This document shows positions 26,898 through 35,789 of a DNA stretch of 64,000 bases, piece by piece. Source of the DNA: Gottfriedia solisilvae. GTDB lineage: Bacteria; Bacillota; Bacilli; Bacillales; Bacillaceae_G. How positions within the stretch are numbered: position 1 is the stretch's first letter; the number at the start of each line of letters is the position of its first letter. The notes under the pieces were generated by a model. The model saw nothing but the letters and a program-made list of their open reading frames with translations, was not told the DNA's origin and searched no databases. Where the stretch lies: the NCBI RefSeq assembly GCF_002128405.1, contig NZ_NETJ01000004.1:558001-622000 (forward strand), read 5' to 3'. Position numbers and translations under genes: made by a program.

Positions 26898-27806
26898 ATG
26901 AAAATTGGGATCATTGGGTTAGGCGATATTTCTAAGAAAGCTTACTTACCTGTTCTTTCAGAAAGAGAAGATCTAGAGTTGGTGCTTTGTACTAGAAATG
27001 CGAAAACGTTAAATCAATTAGCAAAAAAATACCGAATACATGAAACTGCACTGACTGTTGAAGAATTGCTTACAAAAAATATTAATGCTGCATTTATCAG
27101 CACCGCTACAGAGGCTCACTTTGGGATAGCCCAAACGCTACTTAAAAACGGAATTCATGTATACATAGATAAACCTATTTCAATGATTTATGCTGAAACA
27201 GCACAAATCGTCGAGCTTTCAAAAAAAGTAGATAAAATTGCAATGGTTGGTTTTAACCGAAGATTCATTCCAAGAGTCAAAGAGCTGAAGGAACATGGAA
27301 AACCAAGCTTAATGATTATGCAAAAAAATAGATTTGCATCACCTGACTATACTAGAAGATTTATTATAGAGGATTTTATTCATGTCGTGGACACACTTAG
27401 ATATTTGATGGATACACCAGTGATTGATATAAAAATTGATTATCTAAAAAATGACGAAAAGCTTGACCATATCGTACTTCAATTAATTGGAGAACAATGT
27501 ACTGCAATCGGAATTATGAATAGAAATAGCGGCGTAACAGAAGAAACAATTGAGTATATGGTCAATCAGCACAAGTTTGTAGTGAACAGTCTTGTGGAAA
27601 CAACGCATTATCATAGTGATGAAGTTAATACAACCAAATTTGGCGACTGGGAGCCTACCCTATATAAGCGTGGATTTTATCAAATAGTTGACCATTTTAT
27701 TGATTGTATAAGACATAATAAAACACCTAATCCTTCAATTGATGACTCATTGATTACACATGAGATATGTGAAAAAATTGTTGAGTATATTGAAAATCGT
27801 AATTAA
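26898..27806 (+). CDS. Gfo/Idh/MocA-family oxidoreductase
   Basis: 302-aa NAD(P)-dependent oxidoreductase. Rossmann motif GLGDISKKAYLPVL at the N-terminus, the conserved lysine in IDKPIS (about residue 96) and GFNRRFIPR after it. The C-terminal sheet domain follows. Family members oxidise or reduce sugars, inositols or related polyols. Divergent from the LacI regulator and facing the HisD-like gene across it, so the three genes may form one polyol or sugar-acid regulon. ATG with GTGGGGTG upstream. Confidence 0.85.
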   Translation: MKIGIIGLGDISKKAYLPVLSEREDLELVLCTRNAKTLNQLAKKYRIHETALTVEELLTKNINAAFISTATEAHFGIAQTLLKNGIHVYIDKPISMIYAETAQIVELSKKVDKIAMVGFNRRFIPRVKELKEHGKPSLMIMQKNRFASPDYTRRFIIEDFIHVVDTLRYLMDTPVIDIKIDYLKNDEKLDHIVLQLIGEQCTAIGIMNRNSGVTEETIEYMVNQHKFVVNSLVETTHYHSDEVNTTKFGDWEPTLYKRGFYQIVDHFIDCIRHNKTPNPSIDDSLITHEICEKIVEYIENRN

Positions 27807-27853
27807 GTTTTAGATTATAAAAGATCAATGCTTTCAATTATACGATGGTTTCT

Positions 27854-27922
27854 GTGGGGCTAAAGATGGTGAGTCACCGTTCGCGCAATTGCGCCTGTGG
27901 GGTCTTGCTTATCCCGCCCCAC
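27854..27922. repeat. Bacillaceae intergenic repeat, copy B (nested palindromes)
   Basis: The outer arms GTGGGGC (27854-27860) and GCCCCAC (27916-27922) pair perfectly. Inside are two further palindromes, GGTGAGTCACC (27868-27878) and GCGCAATTGCGC (27883-27894). It begins GTGGGGCTAA like copy A and is GC-rich in an AT-rich setting. Between convergent genes; it may also act as a terminator. Confidence 0.65.
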
Positions 27923-27957
27923 AAGAATTTCAATCAAGTCACTTCTCCGTTTATCAT

Positions 27958-28647
27958 TTAAATAGTAAAACGATATCCTGCACCCCAAACTGTTTCAATA
28001 TATTGTGGATTCGCAGGAGTTATTTCGATTTTCCCACGAATCTTTCGAATGTGTACTGTAACAGTAGAGATGTCTCCCGCTAAGTCGAATCCCCAAATCA
28101 GTTCAAACAGTTCTTCCTTACTAAAAACTCGATTAGGATGCTTTGCAAGAAAGGTTAATAGTTCAAACTCTTTTGCAGTTAGATTAACTTCCTTATTATT
28201 AACATAGACTCTCCGTGATGCTTCCTCTATAATTAACCCTCTAATTCGAATTTCTTTTTTTTCAACTGGTTTGTTGCCACTCAATCTTTCATAACGTGCT
28301 AGATGTGCCTTTGCCCTCGCTACAAGTTCACTCGGACTAAATGGTTTAATGATATAATCGTCCGCGCCAAGGCCTAGACCTCTAATTTTATCAATGTCTT
28401 CTTTTTTAGCTGATACGATTAATATTGGAATTTCTTTTACAGCGCGAACTTGACGACAAATTTCAAATCCATCTACGTGAGGTAACATTAAATCTAAAAT
28501 GATTAAATCGTAATCAATTGAAAGAGCTTTGTTAAGCCCTTCCTTTCCAGATGCGACCAATTCTACGTTAAATCCATTGATCACAAGATAGTCTCTTTGA
28601 AGTTCGCCGATACTTGGATCGTCCTCAATTATTAATATCTTTTTCAA
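27958..28647 (-). CDS. OmpR-family response regulator
   Basis: 229 aa. Receiver domain with the phospho-acceptor Asp in LIILDLMLPHVDG and a winged-helix DNA-binding domain at the C-terminus. The start is a TTG immediately after the kinase's TAA, with GAGGGAAG as ribosome site inside the end of the kinase gene. Gene order is kinase first, regulator second, the reverse of most Bacillus pairs. The target is unknown. Confidence 0.9.
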   Translation of the reverse strand: MKKILIIEDDPSIGELQRDYLVINGFNVELVASGKEGLNKALSIDYDLIILDLMLPHVDGFEICRQVRAVKEIPILIVSAKKEDIDKIRGLGLGADDYIIKPFSPSELVARAKAHLARYERLSGNKPVEKKEIRIRGLIIEEASRRVYVNNKEVNLTAKEFELLTFLAKHPNRVFSKEELFELIWGFDLAGDISTVTVHIRKIRGKIEITPANPQYIETVWGAGYRFTI

Positions 28648-30120
28648 TTAACTTCCCTCACTTTTTTTGGCATATTGAAGTGTGAAAAATATGCTCGTTC
28701 CTTTCCGTAATTCACTTTCTACCCAAATATCCCCACCATGTTCATGAATGATTTGTTTAGAAATAGCTAAACCAAGTCCACTTCCACCAGTTAAAGCATT
28801 TCTAGCATTATCTGCTCGATAGAATCGATCAAATATATGAGGTATAGAAGTAGGTTCTATTCCATTACCATTATCCCTTATTTCAATTTTAATAAATTCA
28901 TTAGTATTTTCTATTGAGAACTCTATAATTTTCTCATGACTTTTCATATGTTTAATCGAATTCTGAATGATATTAACGAATACTCTCTTTAATTTCTCTC
29001 TATCTGCAATAACCAATTCGTGATTGTTTTCATTTATATGAAAGCGTACTTCGATACCCTGTTCTTCAAATTCCCAGCTTAGTTCCTCAATAAAATAGTT
29101 AATGTAACGTACCATATCTATTTCTTCAAAGTTAAACTGTATCTTCTTTAAATCTAATTTTGAAAATAGAAATAGATCATCAATCAAAGCGTCCATATCA
29201 GTTGCTCTATTATAAATTGTTGAAAGATAACTATCCATTTTTTGAGGAGAATCAGCGACTCCATCTTTGATGCCTTCTACATAACCTTTAATAGCTGTGA
29301 TAGGCGTTCTTAAATCATGGGAAATGTTTGAAATAAGTTCTTTTCGATTTTCCTCATATTTTAACTGTAGATCTATTGATTCCTTTAGCCTCTGACGCAT
29401 TTCTTCATAAGCTACACTTAGTTGTCCAATTTCATCATTTGATCTTGCTGTCACTTTGAAATTTAGGTTTCCATCTCTAATTTTTTGTGTAGCGAGCTTT
29501 AACGCAGACAAAGGTGTTACAATACTTCTCGTTACCAGGAAGTTTAATATGCCATTCGTTACAATTAATAATATAAGTAAAACACCAATTAAGATTGGAA
29601 ATAAATTCTTAGATAAAGCCACGTATGGACTAACTTTCTTTATAACAAAAATGCTACCTAAATCTTTATCATTAAAATAAAAATCAAATTTTACATAAGA
29701 AAAATAATACTTACCGTAACTAATTGTATCTCTAATATGAATATTTGAAGGTTCAAATTTTGGAAGATTTTTCACACCATGGATAGATTTTAATTTATCT
29801 GTCTTATAAACAAATGAATCTCCCTTTCGAATAATAAGGGCTGACGATACGTCCTTTAACTGTTCATCATATGCCTTTAAAGTATCTTCATCTAAGAGTT
29901 GTTCAGGTTGTTTCAACGCTAAATATTTCAAATCTAAAAAAACACTTTCTTCTTGAGCCGTTATAGGTTTATGTGAATAATGATTTGCAAATAAGTGTTT
30001 GATACTACCCATATCTCCTGTTATAGCTAAAATCATTAATAACCCCGATATAATAAATAGTCCAATTGTTACGACTAACATAGCTGTATAAGATAATAAC
30101 ATTCTCAAACGGATTGACAT
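28648..30120 (-). CDS. Membrane sensor histidine kinase
   Basis: 490 aa. N-terminal membrane helix (about 10-32), extracytoplasmic domain of about 130 residues, second helix near 172-195, HAMP domain, phospho-acceptor His in ISNISHDLRTPITAIKGYVEG (spread over the dimerisation helix) and an ATP-binding domain with GSGLGLAISKQI. The ATG at 30120 is preceded by AGGAGGGA and is better than the one at 30177. Partner of the response regulator downstream. The stimulus is unknown. Confidence 0.9.
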   Translation of the reverse strand: MSIRLRMLLSYTAMLVVTIGLFIISGLLMILAITGDMGSIKHLFANHYSHKPITAQEESVFLDLKYLALKQPEQLLDEDTLKAYDEQLKDVSSALIIRKGDSFVYKTDKLKSIHGVKNLPKFEPSNIHIRDTISYGKYYFSYVKFDFYFNDKDLGSIFVIKKVSPYVALSKNLFPILIGVLLILLIVTNGILNFLVTRSIVTPLSALKLATQKIRDGNLNFKVTARSNDEIGQLSVAYEEMRQRLKESIDLQLKYEENRKELISNISHDLRTPITAIKGYVEGIKDGVADSPQKMDSYLSTIYNRATDMDALIDDLFLFSKLDLKKIQFNFEEIDMVRYINYFIEELSWEFEEQGIEVRFHINENNHELVIADREKLKRVFVNIIQNSIKHMKSHEKIIEFSIENTNEFIKIEIRDNGNGIEPTSIPHIFDRFYRADNARNALTGGSGLGLAISKQIIHEHGGDIWVESELRKGTSIFFTLQYAKKSEGS

Positions 30121-30464
30121 GCAATCCCTCCTAAATAGATTAAACTTAAAAGAAAGGTTGTCCTTACATAGTATCATTTGTCGACTTAACTACATAGTAA
30201 CCTCAAATCCTTAACTCAAGGAGAACAAGATATTAACAAATTATTAAAAGTTAATGAAATAAAAAATACAGCGCTTGTTTAGGTGAAATGGAGTTAGGCT
30301 TTACCCTATTCTGCTTCACTTAATTTACTACTTAACAATTCTCTCATTCACTAGGAATAATTAGTGTAAAACTGATGTAAAATTTTATAACAATTCATAT
30401 TTATAGGCTTTATTTTTATGTACAATAATAATAGAAATTACTAGTTTACTAGGAGGAAAAACTC
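30121..30464. other. Intergenic region between kinase and YxiO-like gene
   Basis: AT-rich, divergent promoters expected. An imperfect hairpin lies at 30283-30319 (GTGAA/TTCAC outer pairs), outside any terminator context. No other structure recognised. Confidence 0.4.
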
Positions 30465-31745
30465 ATGAAGAGTTTTACAAAGCAAGAGAATAGTTGGATG
30501 TTATATGATTGGGCCAATTCAGCTTATTCTATTATTATTACAACTGCTGTTTTCCCACTATTTTATAAGGCCGCAGCTACTAAAGCCGGAATGAGCGCTT
30601 CAGATTCTACTGCTTATTTAGGTTACACCATTGCAATTTCCACATTCATTTTGGCAATGTTAGGACCAATTCTTGGAACAATCGCTGATTATAAGGGCTT
30701 TAAAAAGAAGTTTTTCACCTTCTTTTTAACACTTGGTGTATCCTTTACGGCACTTCTTGCATTTATTCCTAGTGATAAATGGTTACTATTATTAATCTGC
30801 TATACGATTGCGGCAATTGGATCCGCTGGAGCAAATGTTTTCTATGATGCCTTTTTAGTAGATGTCACTACTGAGAAACGAATGAACCGAATATCGGCTC
30901 GCGGCTTTGGTTTAGGATATATTGGAAGTACAATTCCTTTTCTAATTAGCATTGCGATCATTATTTTAGCAAAACAGGAAATTCTTCCGATCACTACAAC
31001 TACAGCAAGTCAAATTGCATTCTTGATTACAGCAATTTGGTGGGGGGTATTTTCAATTCCCATTTTACGAAATGTTCATCAAAATTATTTCATTGAACCC
31101 GAACAAAAACCAATTATAAATAGCTTTAAAAGGCTCGGAAAAACCTTTAAAAATATCCGACAATATCGTGCCTTATTTTTATTTTTACTTGCTTATTTCT
31201 TTTATATTGATGGTGTTGGAACCATTATTACGATGTCTACAGCTTATGGCTCTGACCTTGGAATAAGCTCAACAAATCTATTGATTATTTTATTTGTTAC
31301 ACAAGCTGTAGCTGCTCCATTTTCAATCCTTTTTGGAAGATTATCAGAAAAATTTTCTGGTAAAAAAATGCTTTATGTTGGAATAATCGTTTATATTATC
31401 ATATGTATCTATGCATTCTTCTTAAAAACAACTATAGACTTTTGGATTTTAGCAATGCTTGTTGCAACCTCCCAAGGTGGCATTCAATCGTTGAGTCGAT
31501 CCTTTTATGCAAAGCTTGTACCGAAAGAAAAATCAAATGAGTTTTTTGGTTTTTACAATATATTTGGTAAATTCGCTTCGATTATGGGGCCTTTATTAGT
31601 CGGTTTAACTGCACAAATGACAGGACGTTCAAATATGGGCGTATTTAGTTTGATTATATTATTTGTTATTGGCATCATTATTTTAACAAAGGTTTCAGAA
31701 CCAAAAATTGAATTAAGCTCTTCAGAATCAATTGACCATGTTTAA
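30465..31745 (+). CDS. yxiO: YxiO/Atg22-like MFS transporter
   Basis: 426-aa, 12-TM major-facilitator protein of the UMF1/Atg22-like type. It begins with the family signature SWMLYDWANSAYS near the N-terminus and carries GPILGTIADYKG and SQGGIQSLSRSFYAKLVP later on. B. subtilis YxiO is also next to the dbpA/yxiN helicase gene, as here. The role is probably export of amino acids or similar small molecules. The substrate is not known. AGGAGG upstream of the ATG. Confidence 0.8.
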   Translation: MKSFTKQENSWMLYDWANSAYSIIITTAVFPLFYKAAATKAGMSASDSTAYLGYTIAISTFILAMLGPILGTIADYKGFKKKFFTFFLTLGVSFTALLAFIPSDKWLLLLICYTIAAIGSAGANVFYDAFLVDVTTEKRMNRISARGFGLGYIGSTIPFLISIAIIILAKQEILPITTTTASQIAFLITAIWWGVFSIPILRNVHQNYFIEPEQKPIINSFKRLGKTFKNIRQYRALFLFLLAYFFYIDGVGTIITMSTAYGSDLGISSTNLLIILFVTQAVAAPFSILFGRLSEKFSGKKMLYVGIIVYIIICIYAFFLKTTIDFWILAMLVATSQGGIQSLSRSFYAKLVPKEKSNEFFGFYNIFGKFASIMGPLLVGLTAQMTGRSNMGVFSLIILFVIGIIILTKVSEPKIELSSSESIDHV

Positions 31746-31784
31746 AAGACTCTGATAAAAGAGTTCAGCTCAGTATGCTTACTT

Positions 31785-31850
31785 TTAAGTAGGGTACAGG
31801 CGGTGAGCCTCCTTGTCACTACGCGTCTGTGAGGTAAAAGTTATAATTGT
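31785..31850. repeat. Bacillaceae intergenic repeat, copy C (partial)
   Basis: GGCGGTGAGCCTCCTTGTCA followed by GCGTCTGTGAGGT is a short, recognisable piece of the element present in copy B (GGTGAGTC..., GCGCCTGTGGGGT). Confidence 0.5.
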
Positions 31851-31874
31851 TTATCAGAACATAACCAATTAAAA

Positions 31875-31911
31875 AAGTCTCCCAAATAGTAAATACTTAT
31901 CTGGGAGACTT
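31875..31911. terminator. Terminator between yxiO and dbpA
   Basis: Ten-bp perfect stem AAGTCTCCCA/TGGGAGACTT with an A-run on one side and T on the other, between convergent genes. Confidence 0.85.
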
Positions 31912-31929
31912 CTTTGCCTTATACGGGCT

Positions 31930-33375
31930 TTATTTTTTTGCTTCATGTACCTTTAATAACTTGCCTTTTATTGTAGTATTCTTCATCTTTTTCAACACAA
32001 TTGGACCTTTATCATTTAATATTTCAACATAAGAAACAGTATCTAATATCGTGATAATACCTATATCTTGCACTGTTACACCTTCGATTTTTGCAATCGT
32101 TCCAACAAAGTCAACCGCTCTAAGCTTCTTCTTCTTACCACCATTAAAATACAATTTCATAATTTTCTTATTTAACTTTTCACTTTTAGCTTGTTTAATA
32201 GTCGGTTCGACATTCATTTTCGTTTCAAAAGCAGCAATGTTATTTTCTACTTCATCTTTTGTAGGGGCGGTCATCCTCGGAATTTCAAAACCGATATATT
32301 CTTCAATTGATGCTAAGAATCGATCTTCAAAAGGTGTAACAAACGTAATGGCTTTTCCTTTTTGTCCTGCTCGTCCAGTTCGACCAGTTCGGTGAACATA
32401 GCTTTCTTTTTCTAATGGAAGGTCATAGTTAACTACATGAGTAATATTATCAATGTCAATACCTCTTGCAGCAACATCCGTCGCTACTAGATAACGGAAG
32501 TCTCCCCTTTTAAAATCATTCATTACATGCAGTCTGTCATCTTGTTCCATTCCGCCATGAATCTTATCACAGCTATAACCTAAATCTGCTAGATGATCAT
32601 ACAAACTATCCACTCTATCCTTTGTTCTGCAAAAGATGATACAACTATCAGGATTTTGTACAATCATTAAATCTTTCAGCAAGGATAATTTTTGCTCTTC
32701 TTCAACTTCAAATAGTGAATGATCAATTTTATCTGTTGTAAGTCCCGTTGCTTTAATTTCAATGTTCGTAGGAGCTTTCATATACTGATTTGCGAGATTT
32801 TTTATCTCATCTGGTATAGTCGCCGAAAATAACATAGTAATCCTATTTCTAGGCATCTCGTCGATAATAGCTCCAACTTGATCAATAAATCCCATGTTTA
32901 ACATTTCATCTGCTTCATCAATAACAAGATATTTAATTTGTTCTAGGCTTAATGTACCTCTTTCAATATGATCTAACACTCGACCAGGTGTGCCTACAAC
33001 AACATGAGTTTTTTGCTTTAATTCTGTTTTTTGGATGGCGATCGGTTGTTTTCCATAGACTGCGACAGCTTTAATCCTCTTAAATCGACCAATATTAGTA
33101 AAATCTTCTTTTACTTGAACTGCAAGTTCTCTAGTTGGTGTTAAAATAAGTGCTTGTGGCTTATTTTCTTCCCATTTTATTAGTTCACAGATTGGTATAC
33201 CATATGACGCTGTCTTACCACTACCTGTTTGCGATTTTACTACTAGATCCGTTTTATTTAACACAAGAGGTATAACCTTACTCTGAACTTCCGTAGGATT
33301 TTTAAAACCTAATTGTTCCAGAGCATTTACGATTTCATTACTTAGTTGATAATCTATAAAGCTTTTTTTCCCCAT
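31930..33375 (-). CDS. dbpA: ATP-dependent RNA helicase DbpA (YxiN)
   Basis: DEAD-box helicase that acts on 23S rRNA helix 92 during 50S assembly. Q-motif region [11 protein letters not shown], Walker [19 protein letters not shown], and [13 protein letters not shown] are present. The last 75 residues form the DbpA RNA-recognition domain ([19 protein letters not shown]) that gives rRNA specificity. 481 aa. Neighbourhood with yxiO is the same as in B. subtilis. Confidence 0.95.
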   Translation of the reverse strand: MGKKSFIDYQLSNEIVNALEQLGFKNPTEVQSKVIPLVLNKTDLVVKSQTGSGKTASYGIPICELIKWEENKPQALILTPTRELAVQVKEDFTNIGRFKRIKAVAVYGKQPIAIQKTELKQKTHVVVGTPGRVLDHIERGTLSLEQIKYLVIDEADEMLNMGFIDQVGAIIDEMPRNRITMLFSATIPDEIKNLANQYMKAPTNIEIKATGLTTDKIDHSLFEVEEEQKLSLLKDLMIVQNPDSCIIFCRTKDRVDSLYDHLADLGYSCDKIHGGMEQDDRLHVMNDFKRGDFRYLVATDVAARGIDIDNITHVVNYDLPLEKESYVHRTGRTGRAGQKGKAITFVTPFEDRFLASIEEYIGFEIPRMTAPTKDEVENNIAAFETKMNVEPTIKQAKSEKLNKKIMKLYFNGGKKKKLRAVDFVGTIAKIEGVTVQDIGIITILDTVSYVEILNDKGPIVLKKMKNTTIKGKLLKVHEAKK

Positions 33376-33670
33376 AATCTGGCCTCATTTATTTTAGAAT
33401 TTATTCTTATTATTTCTGTTAAATTAGTTTATAATCTATTTTCTTTTCGTTAGGCTCGTTAAAAAAGAATTTTGATTTCCATTCCAATTACTCTCGAACA
33501 GGCTATTTTCTTTTCACTCTTCATGTATTTAGCTAAAATCAACATTTAATAATAGCAGAGCCTTTCGTTATGATGTAGTTTTAAAACAACAACCTTTTGA
33601 AAAGAACCGTAAGAGAGCTTTATCATACCATACATCAATCTATAAAATTCTAATGAAAGGCTGACTTCAA
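33376..33670. other. Intergenic region, degraded
   Basis: AT-rich without reading frames. TTTGATTTCCATTCC at 33471-33485 resembles the outer end of the Bacillaceae intergenic repeat, so this may be a nearly erased copy. Little else to see. Confidence 0.3.
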
Positions 33671-33714
33671 AAAAAATAAGGTTCTCCACAAGTTAGTAAA
33701 CTCATGGAAAACCT
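33671..33714 (-). terminator. Terminator of the DrrAB-like operon
   Basis: Ten-bp stem with one mismatch (33679-33688 and 33705-33714), followed on the minus strand by a long T-run. Confidence 0.8.
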
Positions 33715-33776
33715 ATAATTTTATGAACTAGATTTTTAGTTAATTTTTAATTGTTAGCATCGAATTAAAAGCTGAA

Positions 33777-34592
33777 CTACGTTCGTCGCATATAAGCACT
33801 AACAGTAAGAGGGGCAAAGATTATTACAATAACAGCAGCCCCAATAAGTGAGATAGATAAGTCCCAACCGGCAGTTCCAGTATTAGCAAGTTCCCTAACT
33901 GCTGTTACTAGATGAGAGATTGGGTTTATTTTTACAAACCATTGAAGCCAGTTTGGCATTGTATCAACTGGTACAAATGCATTAGACAGAAAAGTCATAG
34001 GAAAAAGAACTAGCATCGAAATACCTTGAACGCTTGAAGCTGTTCGAGCAATCACGCCAAAGAATGCGAAGATCCAGCTAATTGCCCAAGAACAAACAAT
34101 TACAATAAGTCCCGCAATGATAACAGAGCCTAGACCACCTTCTGGACGATAGCCCATGATATATCCCATTGTAAACGTTAGGACAGTCGCTATTGTATAA
34201 CGGATTGTATCGGCCAACAAAGCTCCTGCTAAAGGAGCAATTCTTGCAATAGGGAGTGATTTGAACCGATCAAACACTCCCTTATCCATGTCTTCTCGCA
34301 GCTGAACACCGGTTACAATGGAGGTAGTAATGACTGTTTGTACAAGTATTCCAGGGATAATGACTGGTAAATAGCTTTTTACATCACCAGAAATTGCTCC
34401 ACCAAAAATATAAGTAAACATAAGAGTGAAGATGATTGGTTGAAGTGTAACATCGAATAATTGCTCGGGTGTGCGTTTAATCTTTAGCAGTCCACGGTAA
34501 GCCATTGTAAGCGAGTTCCTTACTGACTGACGAAAGCTAGTTCTGTTTTTTAGTTGACGATTGTTAACGGTACTTTGATAAGTTCGACTCAT
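33777..34592 (-). CDS. ABC-2 type permease (DrrB-like)
   Basis: 271 aa, six hydrophobic segments, family ABC-2 (DrrB/daunorubicin exporter type) with the signature region IIPGILVQTVITTSIVTGVQLREDMDKG spread over helix 2 and the loop after it. It forms the membrane channel for the ATPase encoded just upstream, overlapping it by 4 bases. Export of a drug, lipid or secondary metabolite is likely. The substrate is unknown. The pair appears somewhat richer in GC than neighbouring genes. Confidence 0.85.
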   Translation of the reverse strand: MSRTYQSTVNNRQLKNRTSFRQSVRNSLTMAYRGLLKIKRTPEQLFDVTLQPIIFTLMFTYIFGGAISGDVKSYLPVIIPGILVQTVITTSIVTGVQLREDMDKGVFDRFKSLPIARIAPLAGALLADTIRYTIATVLTFTMGYIMGYRPEGGLGSVIIAGLIVIVCSWAISWIFAFFGVIARTASSVQGISMLVLFPMTFLSNAFVPVDTMPNWLQWFVKINPISHLVTAVRELANTGTAGWDLSISLIGAAVIVIIFAPLTVSAYMRRT

Positions 34593-35620
34593 ACTCTTAC
34601 CTCCCCCACCTTGATTGATTCGTGGGACATCTCATAATTTTCCTTCTCAATATCATTACCAGTAATCGTTAAGAAGACCTCATCCAGTGTTGGTTTCTGA
34701 ACACTTAATTCAGCCAGTTGAATATCTGTTTCACGAAGAGCAATCAGTAAATCAGTTACTTTATCAGCGTCTGCCATAGGCGCAGTAATCTTCCCGTCTT
34801 CTCGTGATATTTTAGACTGGACATTCAGCAGTCTTTCCACCGTCAGACGTGCTGTTTCGATTTCTCCAGGGTTTTGAATTGTTAAATGTAATGAAGAACT
34901 TCCAACTGACGCTTTTAGCTCATCAACAGTACCTTCTGCAACAACTCGGCCGTGATCAATAACTGCAATACGGTCAGCAAGTTCATCTGCCTCTTGTAAG
35001 TATTGTGTCGTTAATAACACTGTTGACCCATTCTTTACCAATCTGCGGATGGTATCCCACATTTGATTACGAGTACGAGGATCTAACCCTGTTGTCGGTT
35101 CATCAAGAAAAATGAGCGGTGGTTGCGCTATTAGACTAGCGGCTAAATCTAACCTACGACGCATTCCGCCTGAGAAATTTTTTAAAGGACGCTTAGCAGC
35201 TTCAGTTAATCCAAATTCCTCTAATAATTCTGCAGCCTTACGCTTTGACTCTCTACGCCCTAACCCTAGTAGTCGTGAGAAAATAACTAGATTCTCAGTA
35301 GCACTAAGTGACTCATCAACCGAAGCATACTGACCTGTCACGCCAATCAATTGCCTTACGATCTGAGCCTCTTTGATCACATCGTGCCCAAATATTTTTG
35401 CCGAGCCAGCGTCCGCACGTAATAAAGTTGCAAGCATCCTAATTGTCGTAGTCTTACCGGCCCCATTTGGACCAAGCACACCATAGATCGAACCAGCACG
35501 CACATTTAGATCTACTCCGTCTACCGCGCGATTATCACCAAATACTTTGACTAGTCCACGTGCCTCAACAGCCCAATCACCACTGTCTGGTGTGATTACT
35601 TTTTTATTTAAAAATTCCAT
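34589..35620 (-). CDS. ABC transporter ATPase (DrrA-like)
   Basis: 343 aa. Walker A GPNGAGKTT, signature FSGGMRRRLDLA, Walker B LIFLDEP and a C-terminal extension of about 90 residues typical of DrrA proteins. DrrA relatives are most abundant in actinobacteria. With the higher GC of this gene pair that suggests acquisition by transfer, though similar pairs occur in many bacilli. AGGAGG upstream of the ATG. First gene of a two-gene operon. Confidence 0.85.
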   Translation of the reverse strand: MEFLNKKVITPDSGDWAVEARGLVKVFGDNRAVDGVDLNVRAGSIYGVLGPNGAGKTTTIRMLATLLRADAGSAKIFGHDVIKEAQIVRQLIGVTGQYASVDESLSATENLVIFSRLLGLGRRESKRKAAELLEEFGLTEAAKRPLKNFSGGMRRRLDLAASLIAQPPLIFLDEPTTGLDPRTRNQMWDTIRRLVKNGSTVLLTTQYLQEADELADRIAVIDHGRVVAEGTVDELKASVGSSSLHLTIQNPGEIETARLTVERLLNVQSKISREDGKITAPMADADKVTDLLIALRETDIQLAELSVQKPTLDEVFLTITGNDIEKENYEMSHESIKVGEVRV

Positions 35621-35700
35621 TTTATACCTCCTCTACTTTTAAATACATAGTGATGGTATCAGTGATTTATGAATAAATTATGAACTTCAAGATACAAAGT

Positions 35701-35733
35701 AAAAAAGAACTCATTACTTTAATAATGAGTTCT
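35701..35733 (-). terminator. Terminator of helD
   Basis: Eleven-bp perfect stem AGAACTCATTA/TAATGAGTTCT followed on the minus strand by a T-run. Confidence 0.9.
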
Positions 35734-35789
35734 CTTTTGAATTTTTCAGCTCTATGGAATATAGAGATTGCTAGTACTGTACTTATTTT

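Noticed and set aside
27889-28083. 64-aa frame over repeat copy B and the response-regulator end
   Set aside because: Half lies in a non-coding repeat and half opposes the regulator gene; no ribosome site.
30283-30319. Imperfect hairpin between the kinase and yxiO genes
   Set aside because: Weak inner pairing and no gene ending there, so neither terminator nor riboswitch can be supported.
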